In this document: piece after piece, positions 51,639 to 60,200 of the stretch
Numbering within the stretch: position 1 is the stretch's first letter
How the letters are laid out: the number at the start of each line of letters is the position of its first letter
NCBI RefSeq assembly: GCF_002002725.1
Contig: NZ_MUNW01000051.1
Location: forward strand, 1 to 64,000
Reading direction: 5' to 3'
Length of the DNA: 64,000 nucleotides
Source: Sinorhizobium sp. A49
GTDB taxonomy: Bacteria; Pseudomonadota; Alphaproteobacteria; Rhizobiales; Rhizobiaceae
Notes under the pieces: generated by a model
Databases searched by the model: none
The model's input: the letters and a program-made list of their open reading frames with translations, nothing else
What the model was told of the DNA's origin: nothing
Program-made: the position numbers and the translations under genes

Positions 51639-52576
51639 GATTGACGAAGCCTCGGGTCAAGCCAGGATTGCACGATGTCCGTCAGCAGGAAGACGACGGA
51701 AACGATGACAGCGAAGGTGAGCGTCAACCCCTGGATCAGCGGGTAATCCCGCGCGAAGATGGCCTCCAGCATCAGCCGGCCGACGCCCGGCACCGCAAAG
51801 ACGGTCTCGGTGACCAGCGTTCCGCTCATCAGGTTGCCGATGGAAAGACCAAGCAGCGTCACGGTCGAGACCAGCGCGTTGCGCAGCACGTGCCGCGTCA
51901 TGACGATGCGTCGCGAAAGGCCCTTGGCGCGGGCAAACTGCACGTAGTCGGCGTCGAGAACCTCGATCAGAGAAGCCCTGAGATTGCGCAGGATGATGGC
52001 CGACGTGTAGAGCGCGACGCTGAGCGCCGGCAGGATCAGGTGGTGAAGGTTGTCGAGAAAGCCCGTGCCGTAGCCGCCAACGGGAAACCACCGCAGCTGC
52101 GCCGCAAGCACCGTCAATAGCACCAGACCGATATAGAAGACCGGCATGGACAGGCCGACCTGGAAGACGCTGCGGATTGCGACATCAACGGGACGATTGA
52201 CCCGCGAGGCGGCAAGGAAGGCCAGCGGACCGGCAAGACAGATCGCCAGCAGCACGGAATAGAGCGCCAGGAAGATCGTGGTCGGCAGCCGCGCGAGGAT
52301 GATCTCGGTGACCGGAGCCTTCAGCATGATCGAGCGTCCGAGATCGCCGGTCAGCGTATTCTTCACAAAGACGAGGAACTGGATCGGCAGCGGCTGATCG
52401 AGACCGAGATTGTGGCGGATCTGCTCAAGCTGCGCGTCCGTGGCCTTGGCTTCGGCCATGGCGATCGCGGGGTCGCCCGGCAGCAGACGGACAAGCAGGA
52501 AGATGAAGATCATGACCAGAAGAAAGGTCGGAATGATCTGCAGCAACCGCGCCAGAAGATAGGATAACGAGGGCAT
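51635..52576 (-). CDS. Peptide ABC transporter permease (DppB type)
   Basis: A 313-residue permease: MPSLSYLLARLLQIIPTFLLVMIFIFLLVRLLPGDPAIAMAE start, HNLGLDQPLPIQFLVFVKNTLTGDLGRSI, and the loop ADYVQFARAKGLSRRIVMTRHVLRNALVSTVTLLGLSIGNLMSGTLVTETVFAVPGVGRL. It lies 65 bases after the binding protein, with a hairpin between them, and overlaps DppC by four bases. Confidence 0.93.
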   Translation of the reverse strand: MPSLSYLLARLLQIIPTFLLVMIFIFLLVRLLPGDPAIAMAEAKATDAQLEQIRHNLGLDQPLPIQFLVFVKNTLTGDLGRSIMLKAPVTEIILARLPTTIFLALYSVLLAICLAGPLAFLAASRVNRPVDVAIRSVFQVGLSMPVFYIGLVLLTVLAAQLRWFPVGGYGTGFLDNLHHLILPALSVALYTSAIILRNLRASLIEVLDADYVQFARAKGLSRRIVMTRHVLRNALVSTVTLLGLSIGNLMSGTLVTETVFAVPGVGRLMLEAIFARDYPLIQGLTLTFAVIVSVVFLLTDIVQSWLDPRLRQS

Positions 52577-52594
52577 GGATTGAACCTTGTGAGC

Positions 52595-52624
52595 GATGCC
52601 GGGCAGCGCTTGCCGCCCGGCATC
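52595..52624 (-). other. Intercistronic hairpin after the peptide-binding protein
   Basis: GATGCCGGGC (52595-52604) pairs perfectly with GCCCGGCATC (52615-52624), loop AGCGCTTGCC. It begins 17 bases after the binding-protein stop and has no U-tract, consistent with mRNA protection or partial termination. Confidence 0.7.
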
Positions 52625-52641
52625 GGGAAATCAGGCTGTCG

Positions 52642-54219
52642 TCACTTTGCCCGCCAGGCCTCGGCGAAATCGTTCGCACCGAGCGGCGTCTGCACATAGC
52701 CCTCGATCGACTTCGAGACAGCGACGGCAAAGGGCGTTTCGAACAGGAAGAGCAGCGGCGCGTCCGCGGCATAGATCTCCTGCATCTTCTTGTATTCATC
52801 CTTGCGCTTGGCCGGATCGACTTCGACATTGGACGCTTCGAACAGCGTGTTGAATTCCGCGTTGTTCCAGCCGGTGCCGACGGCCTGGCGCTGCTTGTAG
52901 TAGCCGAGCCAGCCGGTGACCTGCGCCGGGTCGTTGACGTCGTTCGCCCAGCCATAGGTGTGGATGTCGAAGTCGCCAGAGCGGTTCTTCTCGCCGCGCG
53001 TCGGATTGTCGACCTGTTCGACCTTGAGGTTGACGCCGAGCGGCGACCACATCTGCTGCAGGGCCGTGAACAGGGTCGCGTCATCGGCGCTGCCGGCAAG
53101 CGTCGTGAACTTCACCTCGAAACCGCCGCCAAGGCCCGCCTCGTCGAGCAGCTGCTTGGCCTTTTCCGGATTGTAGGGATAGAGCGGCTCGGGGCCGTAA
53201 TGAAGCTGGGTTGCCGCCGACATCAGCGAGGTCATCGGCTTGCCGGTATCGAACGTGACGAGCTTGATCAGTATGTTCTTGTCGGTCGCGTAGTTCAGCG
53301 CCTGTCGCACCTTGACGTCGGCAAGCGGGTTCTTGGAGCCGTCCTTGAGGGTCTCGCGCGTATTGATTGGCGCGTAGACGATGCGGGTCGATGGAAAGAG
53401 TTCCATCTTCAGCGCAGGATCGGCGCCAAGCTCGCCGACGCGCGCAAAGGGAATGAACTCGGCCGCATCGACTTCGCCGGCCTGAAGCTTGAGGATGCGG
53501 GTGGCGTCGTCTGGAATGATGACGAAATCGACCTGGTCGAGATAGGGCAGCGGCTTCCCATCCGTGCCGGGGCGCCAGTAATTCGGATTGCGCTCGAAGG
53601 TCATGCTGGAGCCCTGCACGCGGCTCTTCATCGTGAATGGACCTGATGTCACCGGGCCCGCCTCGAAGAAGGCGCGCGCCTTTTCCGGGTCGTTGGCGCC
53701 GGCCGCCTTCTCGAAGGCTGCCTTGGGCATGATGCCGGTATTGAAGGTCGCGAGGATCGAGACGATAGTCGGATCCGGGTTCTTGAGCGTCAGCGTCACC
53801 TGGTTGCCGTCGGCGGAAACCTTGTCGACGGCACCAAGCAGGCCGGCCCAGGGGCCAAGCTCGGGATTGCGGGCCCGGTCGAGAGAGAACACCACGTCGG
53901 CACCGGTCAGCGCCGAGCCGTCGGAGAATTTCAGGCCGTCGCGCAGCTTGAGCTTGATCGAAAGCCCGTCGGCCGCAACATCATAGCCTTCGGCCAGCCC
54001 CGGCAAGATCGAACCGTCAGGGCCGTTGCGCAGCAGCGTTTCGTAGAGGCCCGTCACCATCCAGAGATCCGGATTGCGATCGGCATAGACCGGATCAATG
54101 ACGGTGGAATCGTCATAGCGCGCAAAGGTCATCGCGCCGCCACGCTCGATGGCGAGCGCCGACGTGGCCGCGGCCAGCCCAAGGGCTGCACCCATTAAGA
54201 TCGGCAACAAACGTTTCAT
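52642..54219 (-). CDS. Peptide ABC transporter substrate-binding protein (family 5)
   Basis: A 525-residue periplasmic protein with signal peptide MKRLLPILMGAALGLAAATSALA. Family 5 landmarks: TFARYDDSTVIDPVYADRNPDLWMVTGLYETLLRNGPDGSILPGLAEGYDVAADGLSIKLKLRDGLKFSDGSALTGADVVFSLDRA, and FERNPNYWRPGTDGKPLPYLDQV. It is the first gene of the leftward operon and follows the ATTGGATCCAAT operator by 63 bases. The aminopeptidase P and proline-racemase neighbours suggest proline-containing peptides as ligands; this is inference. Confidence 0.92.
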   Translation of the reverse strand: MKRLLPILMGAALGLAAATSALAIERGGAMTFARYDDSTVIDPVYADRNPDLWMVTGLYETLLRNGPDGSILPGLAEGYDVAADGLSIKLKLRDGLKFSDGSALTGADVVFSLDRARNPELGPWAGLLGAVDKVSADGNQVTLTLKNPDPTIVSILATFNTGIMPKAAFEKAAGANDPEKARAFFEAGPVTSGPFTMKSRVQGSSMTFERNPNYWRPGTDGKPLPYLDQVDFVIIPDDATRILKLQAGEVDAAEFIPFARVGELGADPALKMELFPSTRIVYAPINTRETLKDGSKNPLADVKVRQALNYATDKNILIKLVTFDTGKPMTSLMSAATQLHYGPEPLYPYNPEKAKQLLDEAGLGGGFEVKFTTLAGSADDATLFTALQQMWSPLGVNLKVEQVDNPTRGEKNRSGDFDIHTYGWANDVNDPAQVTGWLGYYKQRQAVGTGWNNAEFNTLFEASNVEVDPAKRKDEYKKMQEIYAADAPLLFLFETPFAVAVSKSIEGYVQTPLGANDFAEAWRAK

Positions 54220-54274
54220 CTCTCACTCCTCCTGTTTGATCGACCGGTCAACGCCGGCGCGACGCCCTGCATCA

Positions 54275-54293
54275 ATTGGATATTGGATCCAAT
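54275..54293 (-). promoter_or_regulatory. Operator ATTGGATCCAAT before the peptide-binding protein
   Basis: The perfect palindrome ATTGGATCCAAT (54282-54293) is preceded by a half site ATTGGAT (54275-54281). An identical palindrome is at 56248-56259 before the racemase-family gene. The shape fits FCD-type GntR operators; the regulator at 56398-57063 is the likely binder. Confidence 0.75.
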
Positions 54294-54395
54294 TTTTCCG
54301 AACGTTTTCCTTTGCGTCCGGATTACTACGCATGCATTGTTGTTGTTCCCCTTTTTAAGGCGGTCAGCGACGGGGTTGATCCGCTTGCATAACCG

Positions 54396-54414
54396 ACTTT
54401 AGCTGGACTAAAGT
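54396..54414 (+). promoter_or_regulatory. Inverted repeat operator of the XRE-cupin gene
   Basis: ACTTTAG (54396-54402), five bases, and CTAAAGT (54408-54414) form a perfect 7-bp inverted repeat 36 bases before the XRE-cupin start. Such short spaced palindromes are typical of this regulator type; autoregulation is inferred. Confidence 0.6.
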
Positions 54415-54449
54415 ACAACGACAGACGCGAGTCAAGCGGAAAGAAAATC

Positions 54450-55067
54450 ATGCCTCTCGATACCGATGAGGCGCCAGCGGCAGACGCCGGCGCCCCCCTC
54501 AGCGACATGCCTGCGGCCACCACGATCGGCCAGATGCTGCGCGCTCGGCGCAAGGCGATCGGCAAGACGATGAAGCAGGTCGCGCGCGAAGCCGGGCTGA
54601 CCGAAGGCTTCATCAGCCAGATCGAAAGAGGCATTTCGACCCCTTCATTGATCTCGCTCTACAACGTCGCCAACGCGCTCGGCACCAGCGTCGATACCTT
54701 CCTGTCGCAACCGCCGCAGCACGCCCATTCCATGGTGTCGCATGCCGGCGAACGCCGCGGGTACAATGTCGAGACCAAGGAGCGTGTCTATGAGCTGCTC
54801 GAACGTGGCTTTCCCGGCGCCCAGCTCAATGGCTGCATCACCCATATGCCGGTCGGCTACGCCTCGGAACTCACCAGCCACGAGGGCGAGGATTTCCTCT
54901 ATCTGATCGAAGGCGAAATGCTCTACGAGATCGACGGCAAGGAATATATGCTGAAGGCTGGCGACACCTTGCACTTCCCCTCGTCGCTACCGCACCGCGC
55001 CCGCAACATCGGCGCGGGGCCGGCCCGTGAACTCTGGGTCGGCACCACGCGCATCATTGCGGAATAG
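54450..55067 (+). CDS. XRE family regulator with C-terminal cupin domain (PuuR-like)
   Basis: A 205-residue regulator. The HTH_3 domain (about 27-80: IGQMLRARRKAIGKTMKQVAREAGLTEGFISQIERGISTPSLISLYNVANALG) is followed by a cupin (about 120-200: YASELTSHEGEDFLYLIEGEMLYEIDGKEYMLKAGDTLHFPSSLPHRARN). His and Glu ligands of the cupin are visible in SHEGEDFLY. It is divergent from the peptide-binding protein and convergent with the racemase-family gene. It probably controls the peptide operon together with the GntR protein. Second XRE-cupin gene in the window next to a peptide-type importer. Confidence 0.9.
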   Translation: MPLDTDEAPAADAGAPLSDMPAATTIGQMLRARRKAIGKTMKQVAREAGLTEGFISQIERGISTPSLISLYNVANALGTSVDTFLSQPPQHAHSMVSHAGERRGYNVETKERVYELLERGFPGAQLNGCITHMPVGYASELTSHEGEDFLYLIEGEMLYEIDGKEYMLKAGDTLHFPSSLPHRARNIGAGPARELWVGTTRIIAE

Positions 55068-55081
55068 CAACCAGCCGGAGC

Positions 55082-56113
55082 CTATTGCTTACGCGGCCAG
55101 GTGTCGGCCAGGCGGTAACCCGCCGGCCACGGATCGGCAGGATCGAGCATCACCTGATGCGTACCCGTGACCCAGGCCCGGCCGGAAATCTCGGGAATGA
55201 TGGCCGGACGTCCGCCGACGGTCGCCTCTGCGACGATGCGGCAATCGAAGGTCGAATCGATGATCGAGTGGCCGACGAAACGCTGCCCCACCTTCATCTG
55301 CCCTCGGGCGTGCAGCACGGCCATGCGCGCCGAGCAACCCGTGCCTGTCGGCGATCGGTCGAGCTTGGCGGGCTGGATCACCACCGTGTTGCGACCGTGC
55401 AGGACGCCGTCGCGTTCCTCGACCGGCAGCGTCAACTGACAGAACGAGATATGCGCCCATTCCGGGTTTTCCGGATGCGTGAAGCCGAGCTGTTCATTGG
55501 CCGCACGGGTGATCTTGATGCCGGTTTCGGCCAGTTCACGCGCCTCGTCCGGCGTCACCGAAAAGCCGAGCGTGCGCGCGTCGGTGATGACGAAGCTGTC
55601 GCCGCCATAGGCTGTATCGACGGTCAGCGTACCGAGCCCTTCCACTTCGAGCTTGGCGTCGAGCTTGCCGGCAAAGGACGGCACATTGGTGACCGTGATG
55701 CGCTCCGCCTTGCCATTGCGGCAGGTTGCAACGACATCGACCAATCCACCGGGCGCCTCCAGCACCATTCTCGTCTCCGGCTCCTGCATCGGCACGATGC
55801 CGCTGTCGAGCAGCACGGTCGAGACGCAGATCGAGTTGGAACCCGACATCGGCGGCGTATCTTCCGGCTCCATGATGATGAAGCCCATCGTCGCGCGCGG
55901 ATCCTTCGGCGGCACCAGCAGGTTGATGTGGCGGAAGACGCCACCGCGCGGTTCGTTGAGCACGAAATTGCGCAGCGTCTGATCCTCGGCGATGAAGCGT
56001 CGCTGCTCCCAGAGCGTCTTGCCCGGCGGTGGCGCCACGCCGCCGACGATGACATCGCCGACTTCACCTTCCGCATGGCAGGAAACAATATGAATGACCT
56101 TGCTGCTGCGCAT
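55082..56113 (-). CDS. Proline racemase family protein (hydroxyproline epimerase/dehydratase type)
   Basis: A 343-residue member of the proline racemase/4-hydroxyproline epimerase family. The second catalytic Cys is kept (Cys260 in [14 protein letters not shown]), but the first position, normally MCGHG, reads MSGSNS, with Ser90 instead of Cys. Members with a Ser/Cys pair are known in the family; they are generally epimerases for 3- or 4-hydroxyproline rather than proline racemases, and the Cys/Thr type are trans-3-hydroxyproline dehydratases. ATG 56113 ([21 protein letters not shown]) was chosen over one 39 bases earlier. It is divergent from the GntR gene, with the ATTGGATCCAAT operator between them. 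Confidence 0.88.
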   Translation of the reverse strand: MRSSKVIHIVSCHAEGEVGDVIVGGVAPPPGKTLWEQRRFIAEDQTLRNFVLNEPRGGVFRHINLLVPPKDPRATMGFIIMEPEDTPPMSGSNSICVSTVLLDSGIVPMQEPETRMVLEAPGGLVDVVATCRNGKAERITVTNVPSFAGKLDAKLEVEGLGTLTVDTAYGGDSFVITDARTLGFSVTPDEARELAETGIKITRAANEQLGFTHPENPEWAHISFCQLTLPVEERDGVLHGRNTVVIQPAKLDRSPTGTGCSARMAVLHARGQMKVGQRFVGHSIIDSTFDCRIVAEATVGGRPAIIPEISGRAWVTGTHQVMLDPADPWPAGYRLADTWPRKQ

Positions 56114-56247
56114 TTTTCGCCTCCACGCGATGCATGCGGACCGCATCCACATGCTCTGCCTTAATATCTGTACATCGACACGCGGGAGAAGGCTCTCTCG
56201 CGGCGACCGAGGGCCGCCACAGCCGACGCGCCAACAGTCTTAGAAAG

Positions 56248-56259
56248 ATTGGATCCAAT
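56248..56259 (-). promoter_or_regulatory. Operator ATTGGATCCAAT before the proline-racemase-family gene
   Basis: ATTGGATCCAAT at 56248-56259 is identical to the palindrome at 54282-54293. It lies in the region between the racemase gene and the GntR gene, within an AT-rich tract. Likely binding site of the adjacent GntR regulator. Confidence 0.75.
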
Positions 56260-56397
56260 ATACAATGTGAAATATACGAAATTTTTGCATTGGCCCCGGC
56301 CTCTGTTGCCCGGCCGCGGGAATGGACCTATGACCGGGAAGACGGGAGGTGCCGCACCGCCTGAGCCAGAGACACAAACCACCGGGAACTGGACGCG

Positions 56398-57063
56398 ATG
56401 AAACTCGATGCCGTTGATGTCAGGCAAGCTGCTTCCGCCGCCGATATCGTCTACGAGGCATTGCGCAAGGCGATCATCGAGGGCGCGCTCGCCGAAGGGG
56501 AAAATCTGCGGCAGGACCAGATCGCCCAGATGTTCAACACCAGCCGTATCCCGGTGCGCGAAGCGCTGTCGCGCCTTGAGCAGCACGGGCTGATCACCAC
56601 GCAGCGCTACAAGGGCGCCGTCGTCGCCGGTCTTTCCATCGAGGAGATCGAGGAGATCTTCGAATTCCGCGCCCTTCTCGAAGCCGAGGTCATCCGGCTC
56701 GCCGTTCCCAATCTGGATCGAAAGACACTCGACCTTGCCCGCAGGCACTGTGACGAATTCGGCAAGGAGTCCGATTCTGCCAAGTGGGGCGAAACCAACC
56801 GCAACTTCCACTACAGCCTCTATGAGGCCGCACGTCGGCCATACTATCTGCAGATCGTGCGCGCTTCGCTCGACCGCATCGATCGCTACCTGCGCGCCCA
56901 GTTGACGCTGACGGACGGCATGAAACGCGCAGCGCGCGAGCATGAGGCGATCTTCGAGGCCTGCACCAAGGGGGATGCCGATCTTGCCTCCGCACTGACC
57001 CGCGATCATATCCTCGACGCCGGACGTTCGCTCGTTGTTTTCCTGAGGGAACAGAGGGGTTAA
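56398..57063 (+). CDS. GntR family regulator, FCD (FadR) type
   Basis: A 221-residue regulator. The winged helix (about 15-80) includes IVYEALRKAIIEGALAEGENLRQDQIAQMFNTSRIPVREALSRLEQHGLI, and the C-terminal FCD all-helical ligand-binding domain (about 90-215) contains EEIFEFRALLEAEVIRLA and NRNFHYSLYEAARRPYYLQIVRASLDRIDRYL with metal-binding His/Asp residues typical of the family. It is divergent from the racemase-family gene and likely binds the ATTGGATCCAAT sites, so it probably controls both the racemase and the peptide transporter. Ligand is unknown; hydroxyproline or a derivative is a guess from the context. Confidence 0.9.
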   Translation: MKLDAVDVRQAASAADIVYEALRKAIIEGALAEGENLRQDQIAQMFNTSRIPVREALSRLEQHGLITTQRYKGAVVAGLSIEEIEEIFEFRALLEAEVIRLAVPNLDRKTLDLARRHCDEFGKESDSAKWGETNRNFHYSLYEAARRPYYLQIVRASLDRIDRYLRAQLTLTDGMKRAAREHEAIFEACTKGDADLASALTRDHILDAGRSLVVFLREQRG

Positions 57064-57215
57064 GCGCCTCTACGAAGAGGTCGCAGCCATCCGGAGACGG
57101 GTTGTTCGTTCCTGCACAAATCGTCTTTCAACTCTTGGACTTCCAAGGTTGACAAGGCGTCCCGAACCTTGAAAAAGTGAAGCCCTATCGAGACCGGTTG
57201 CGTTGGGAGGACTTG

Positions 57216-60200
57216 ATGTCTGTGCGCGCGTTTTTCGGCCTTTCCACACTTCTTGTTTCAGTTTTGGCCGCCGGGTACCCGGTGTTTTCGGCTGAGACCG
57301 GCCGCCAGGTCGAGATCACCCAGGACGCCGACTATTTCGGCTTCGATCTGCGAACCGAGCAAAATGTCTCGCTCGATCAGTGCGAGACGGCCTGCATCGC
57401 GGATCAATCCTGCCGTGCGTTCACCTACAATCCCAAGGTGAAATGGTGCTTCCTGAAGTCCGACTTCAACCAGTTGAACGATTTCCCCGGCGCCATCGCC
57501 GGCAAGATCGTCCAGGCACAGGCGGTTCAGGCCGATTTGGGTGCCCCGCCACGGCTTTCCTTCCTCTCCGACCAGATCCTGCAGGACGCGCGCGACGCCA
57601 AGGCAAACCTTGCGCTTGCCGACGACCAGCAGGGCTTCGGCGTCAACAGCCTGATCGAAACGGCCCGCGCCCAGGCGGCGTCGGGTGTCATCGACGCTGC
57701 CTTGAAAGCATTCCAGGGCGCGCTTGCGATCACCCCTGAGGACAGCGAACTGTGGCTCGAGACGGCGCGTACGGCAAACCGGGTCAGCGGCAATACCGAA
57801 GTCGCCACACAAGCCGCTCTTGCCGCGATCAACGGGTACCAGCTGACCCGCACCGCGGAAAGCCGCGCCCATGCGTTGGCCGTTCTCGCCAAGGCGCTGG
57901 AAAATGCCGAGAATTTCCGCGGCTCGCTGAACGCCTACAAGGCCAGCCTCGAGCTCGTGCAATCGAAGACTGTCGAAACGGCCTATCTCGACCTCAAGGA
58001 GCGCAAGCGCTTCCGCGTCATCGAAAACACCGTCGACGCCGACAGCGCCTCGCCGCGCGCTTGCGTGCATTTCTCCGAGCAACTGCTGAAAAGCGGCGCC
58101 GACTATGCCTCCTTCGTTACGGTCGATGGGGCAGCGCCCAAGGCAGTGGACGCCAAGGGCGACCAGATCTGCGTCGAGGGGCTGTCTCATGGCCAGCGCT
58201 ACAAGCTGACGCTGCGCACCGGTCTTCCCTCGTCGGTCGATGAAGTGCTGGAAGCGCCGGTCACTCTTGAGGTCTACGTCAAGGATCGCGGCCAGGTGGT
58301 GCGCTTTACCGGCGACAGCTTCGTGCTGCCGTCGACGGCGCGCCGCGGCATTCCGATCGTTTCCGTCAACACGGATAGCGCCAAGCTCAAGCTCTATCGC
58401 ATCGGTGACCGAAGCCTGGCGCAGGTGTTACAGAACTCGCAGTTCCTGACGCAGATCGACGGCTACAGCGCCCAGCGCATTCAAGACGAAAGCGGCGAAC
58501 TGGTCTGGGAAGGATCGATCGCCATCGACAGCGTGCTCAACAAGGAAGTGGTCACCAGCTTCCCCGTCGATGAAGCCTTGCCGAAGCGCAAGGCCGGCGT
58601 CTACGTGTTGACGGCTGCGTCCGAAACCAGCCTCAGCCAGGACTGGGACGCCCGCGCCACCCAATGGTTCGTGGTCTCCGATATCGGCGTGTCGACCTAT
58701 GCAGGCACCGACGGCCTGAACGTCTTTGCCCGGTCGCTCGCAACCGCCAAGCCGATCGAAGGCGTCGAGTTGCAGCTGGTCGCCAAGAACAACGAGATCC
58801 TTGGGACGGCAACGACCGACGGCGACGGCCGCGCCACCTTCACAGCCGGCCTCATCCGCGGCACGGCGGCGCTGACCCCGGCCGTGATCACCGCCAAGAG
58901 CGGCGAAGACGATTTCGTCTTCCTCGACATGACCCGGGCCGGCTTCGACCTTTCGGACCGCGGCGTCACCGGCCGTGCAGCCCCAGGCGCGATCGACATT
59001 CTCGCCTGGACGGAGCGCGGCATCTACCGGGTCGGCGAAACGGTGCATGCGGCAGCGCTTGCCCGCGATGTCAACGGCGAAGCGATCGAGAACCTACCGC
59101 TCACCTTCGTATTCCTGCGCCCTGATGGCGTCGAATACCGGCGGATGATCAGCGACGGCGGCAAGCTCGGCGGTCATACGCTCGACCTCGATGTCCAGGC
59201 AAACGCCATGCGCGGCACCTGGACGATGCAGATCTTCACCGACCCCAAGGCCTCACCGATCGGCGAGAAGCAGTTCCTGGTGGACGATTTCGTGCCGGAT
59301 CGCACGGAGTTCGACCTGACGAGCGAAGCCAAGGAAATCGCCATCGGCGAACCGGTGCAGGTCGCAGTCGATGGACGCTATCTCTATGGCGCCCCGGCTG
59401 CGGGCCTTGAGCTCGAAGGCGAAGTCATCCTGAAGCCGACGCGCGAAAGTGCTGCCTTCAAGGGATACTTCTTCGGCCTTGCCGACGAAGAGGCCAGCGA
59501 GGATACGCGCCTGCCGCTGGAAGAACTCGCGCCGCTCGATGACGAGGGCAAGGCGACTTTCGACGTTGCCCTCGCTGAAGTGCCTTCGACGACACAACTC
59601 ATCAACGCCAATGTCACGGTGCGCATGCGCGAGGCCGGAGGCCGTGCCGTCGAGCGCTCCCTGACGCTGCCGGTGAAGCAGGAAGGTCCTGTAATCGGCA
59701 TCAAGCCGGAGTTCTCGGGCGACCTGCAGGAAAACTCGGTCGGCAAGTTCCGCGTGATCGCCATCGATGCGGATGGGGGCAAGGCCGCCATGCCGGGCGC
59801 TCTCTGGAAGCTCATCAAGGTCGAGCGCAACTATCAATGGTACCGTGACGGAACTGCGTGGAAATACGAACCCGTCGTCACCACACAGCAGGTGGCGAAC
59901 GGCACGCTTGACGTAACCGCCGACGGCGCCGAGATCTCGGTACCCGTCGGCTGGGGTCGCTATCGTCTCGAAGTCGAGACGGCTGCCCTCGACGGACCGA
60001 CGTCGAGCGTCGAGTTCGATGCCGGCTGGTATGTGGCGTCGACATCGACCGAAACGCCCGATGGTCTCGAGATCGCTCTGGACAAGGAAAACTACGCCGT
60101 CGGCGAAACCGCCAAGCTCAAGGTCTCGCCGCGTTTTGCCGGCGAACTGCTGGTAACCGTCGGGACGGAAGACCTGGTGACGACCAAGAGCGCGACGATT

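Noticed and set aside
57134-57147. CTTGG-N4-CCAAG repeat between the GntR gene and the alpha-2-macroglobulin gene
   Set aside because: Five-base arms without a U-tract are expected by chance; not called as a terminator or an operator.
57149-57177. TTGACA as -35 element of an alpha-2-macroglobulin promoter
   Set aside because: The matching -10 position (57172-57177) is AAAAAG, which is not a convincing -10 box.
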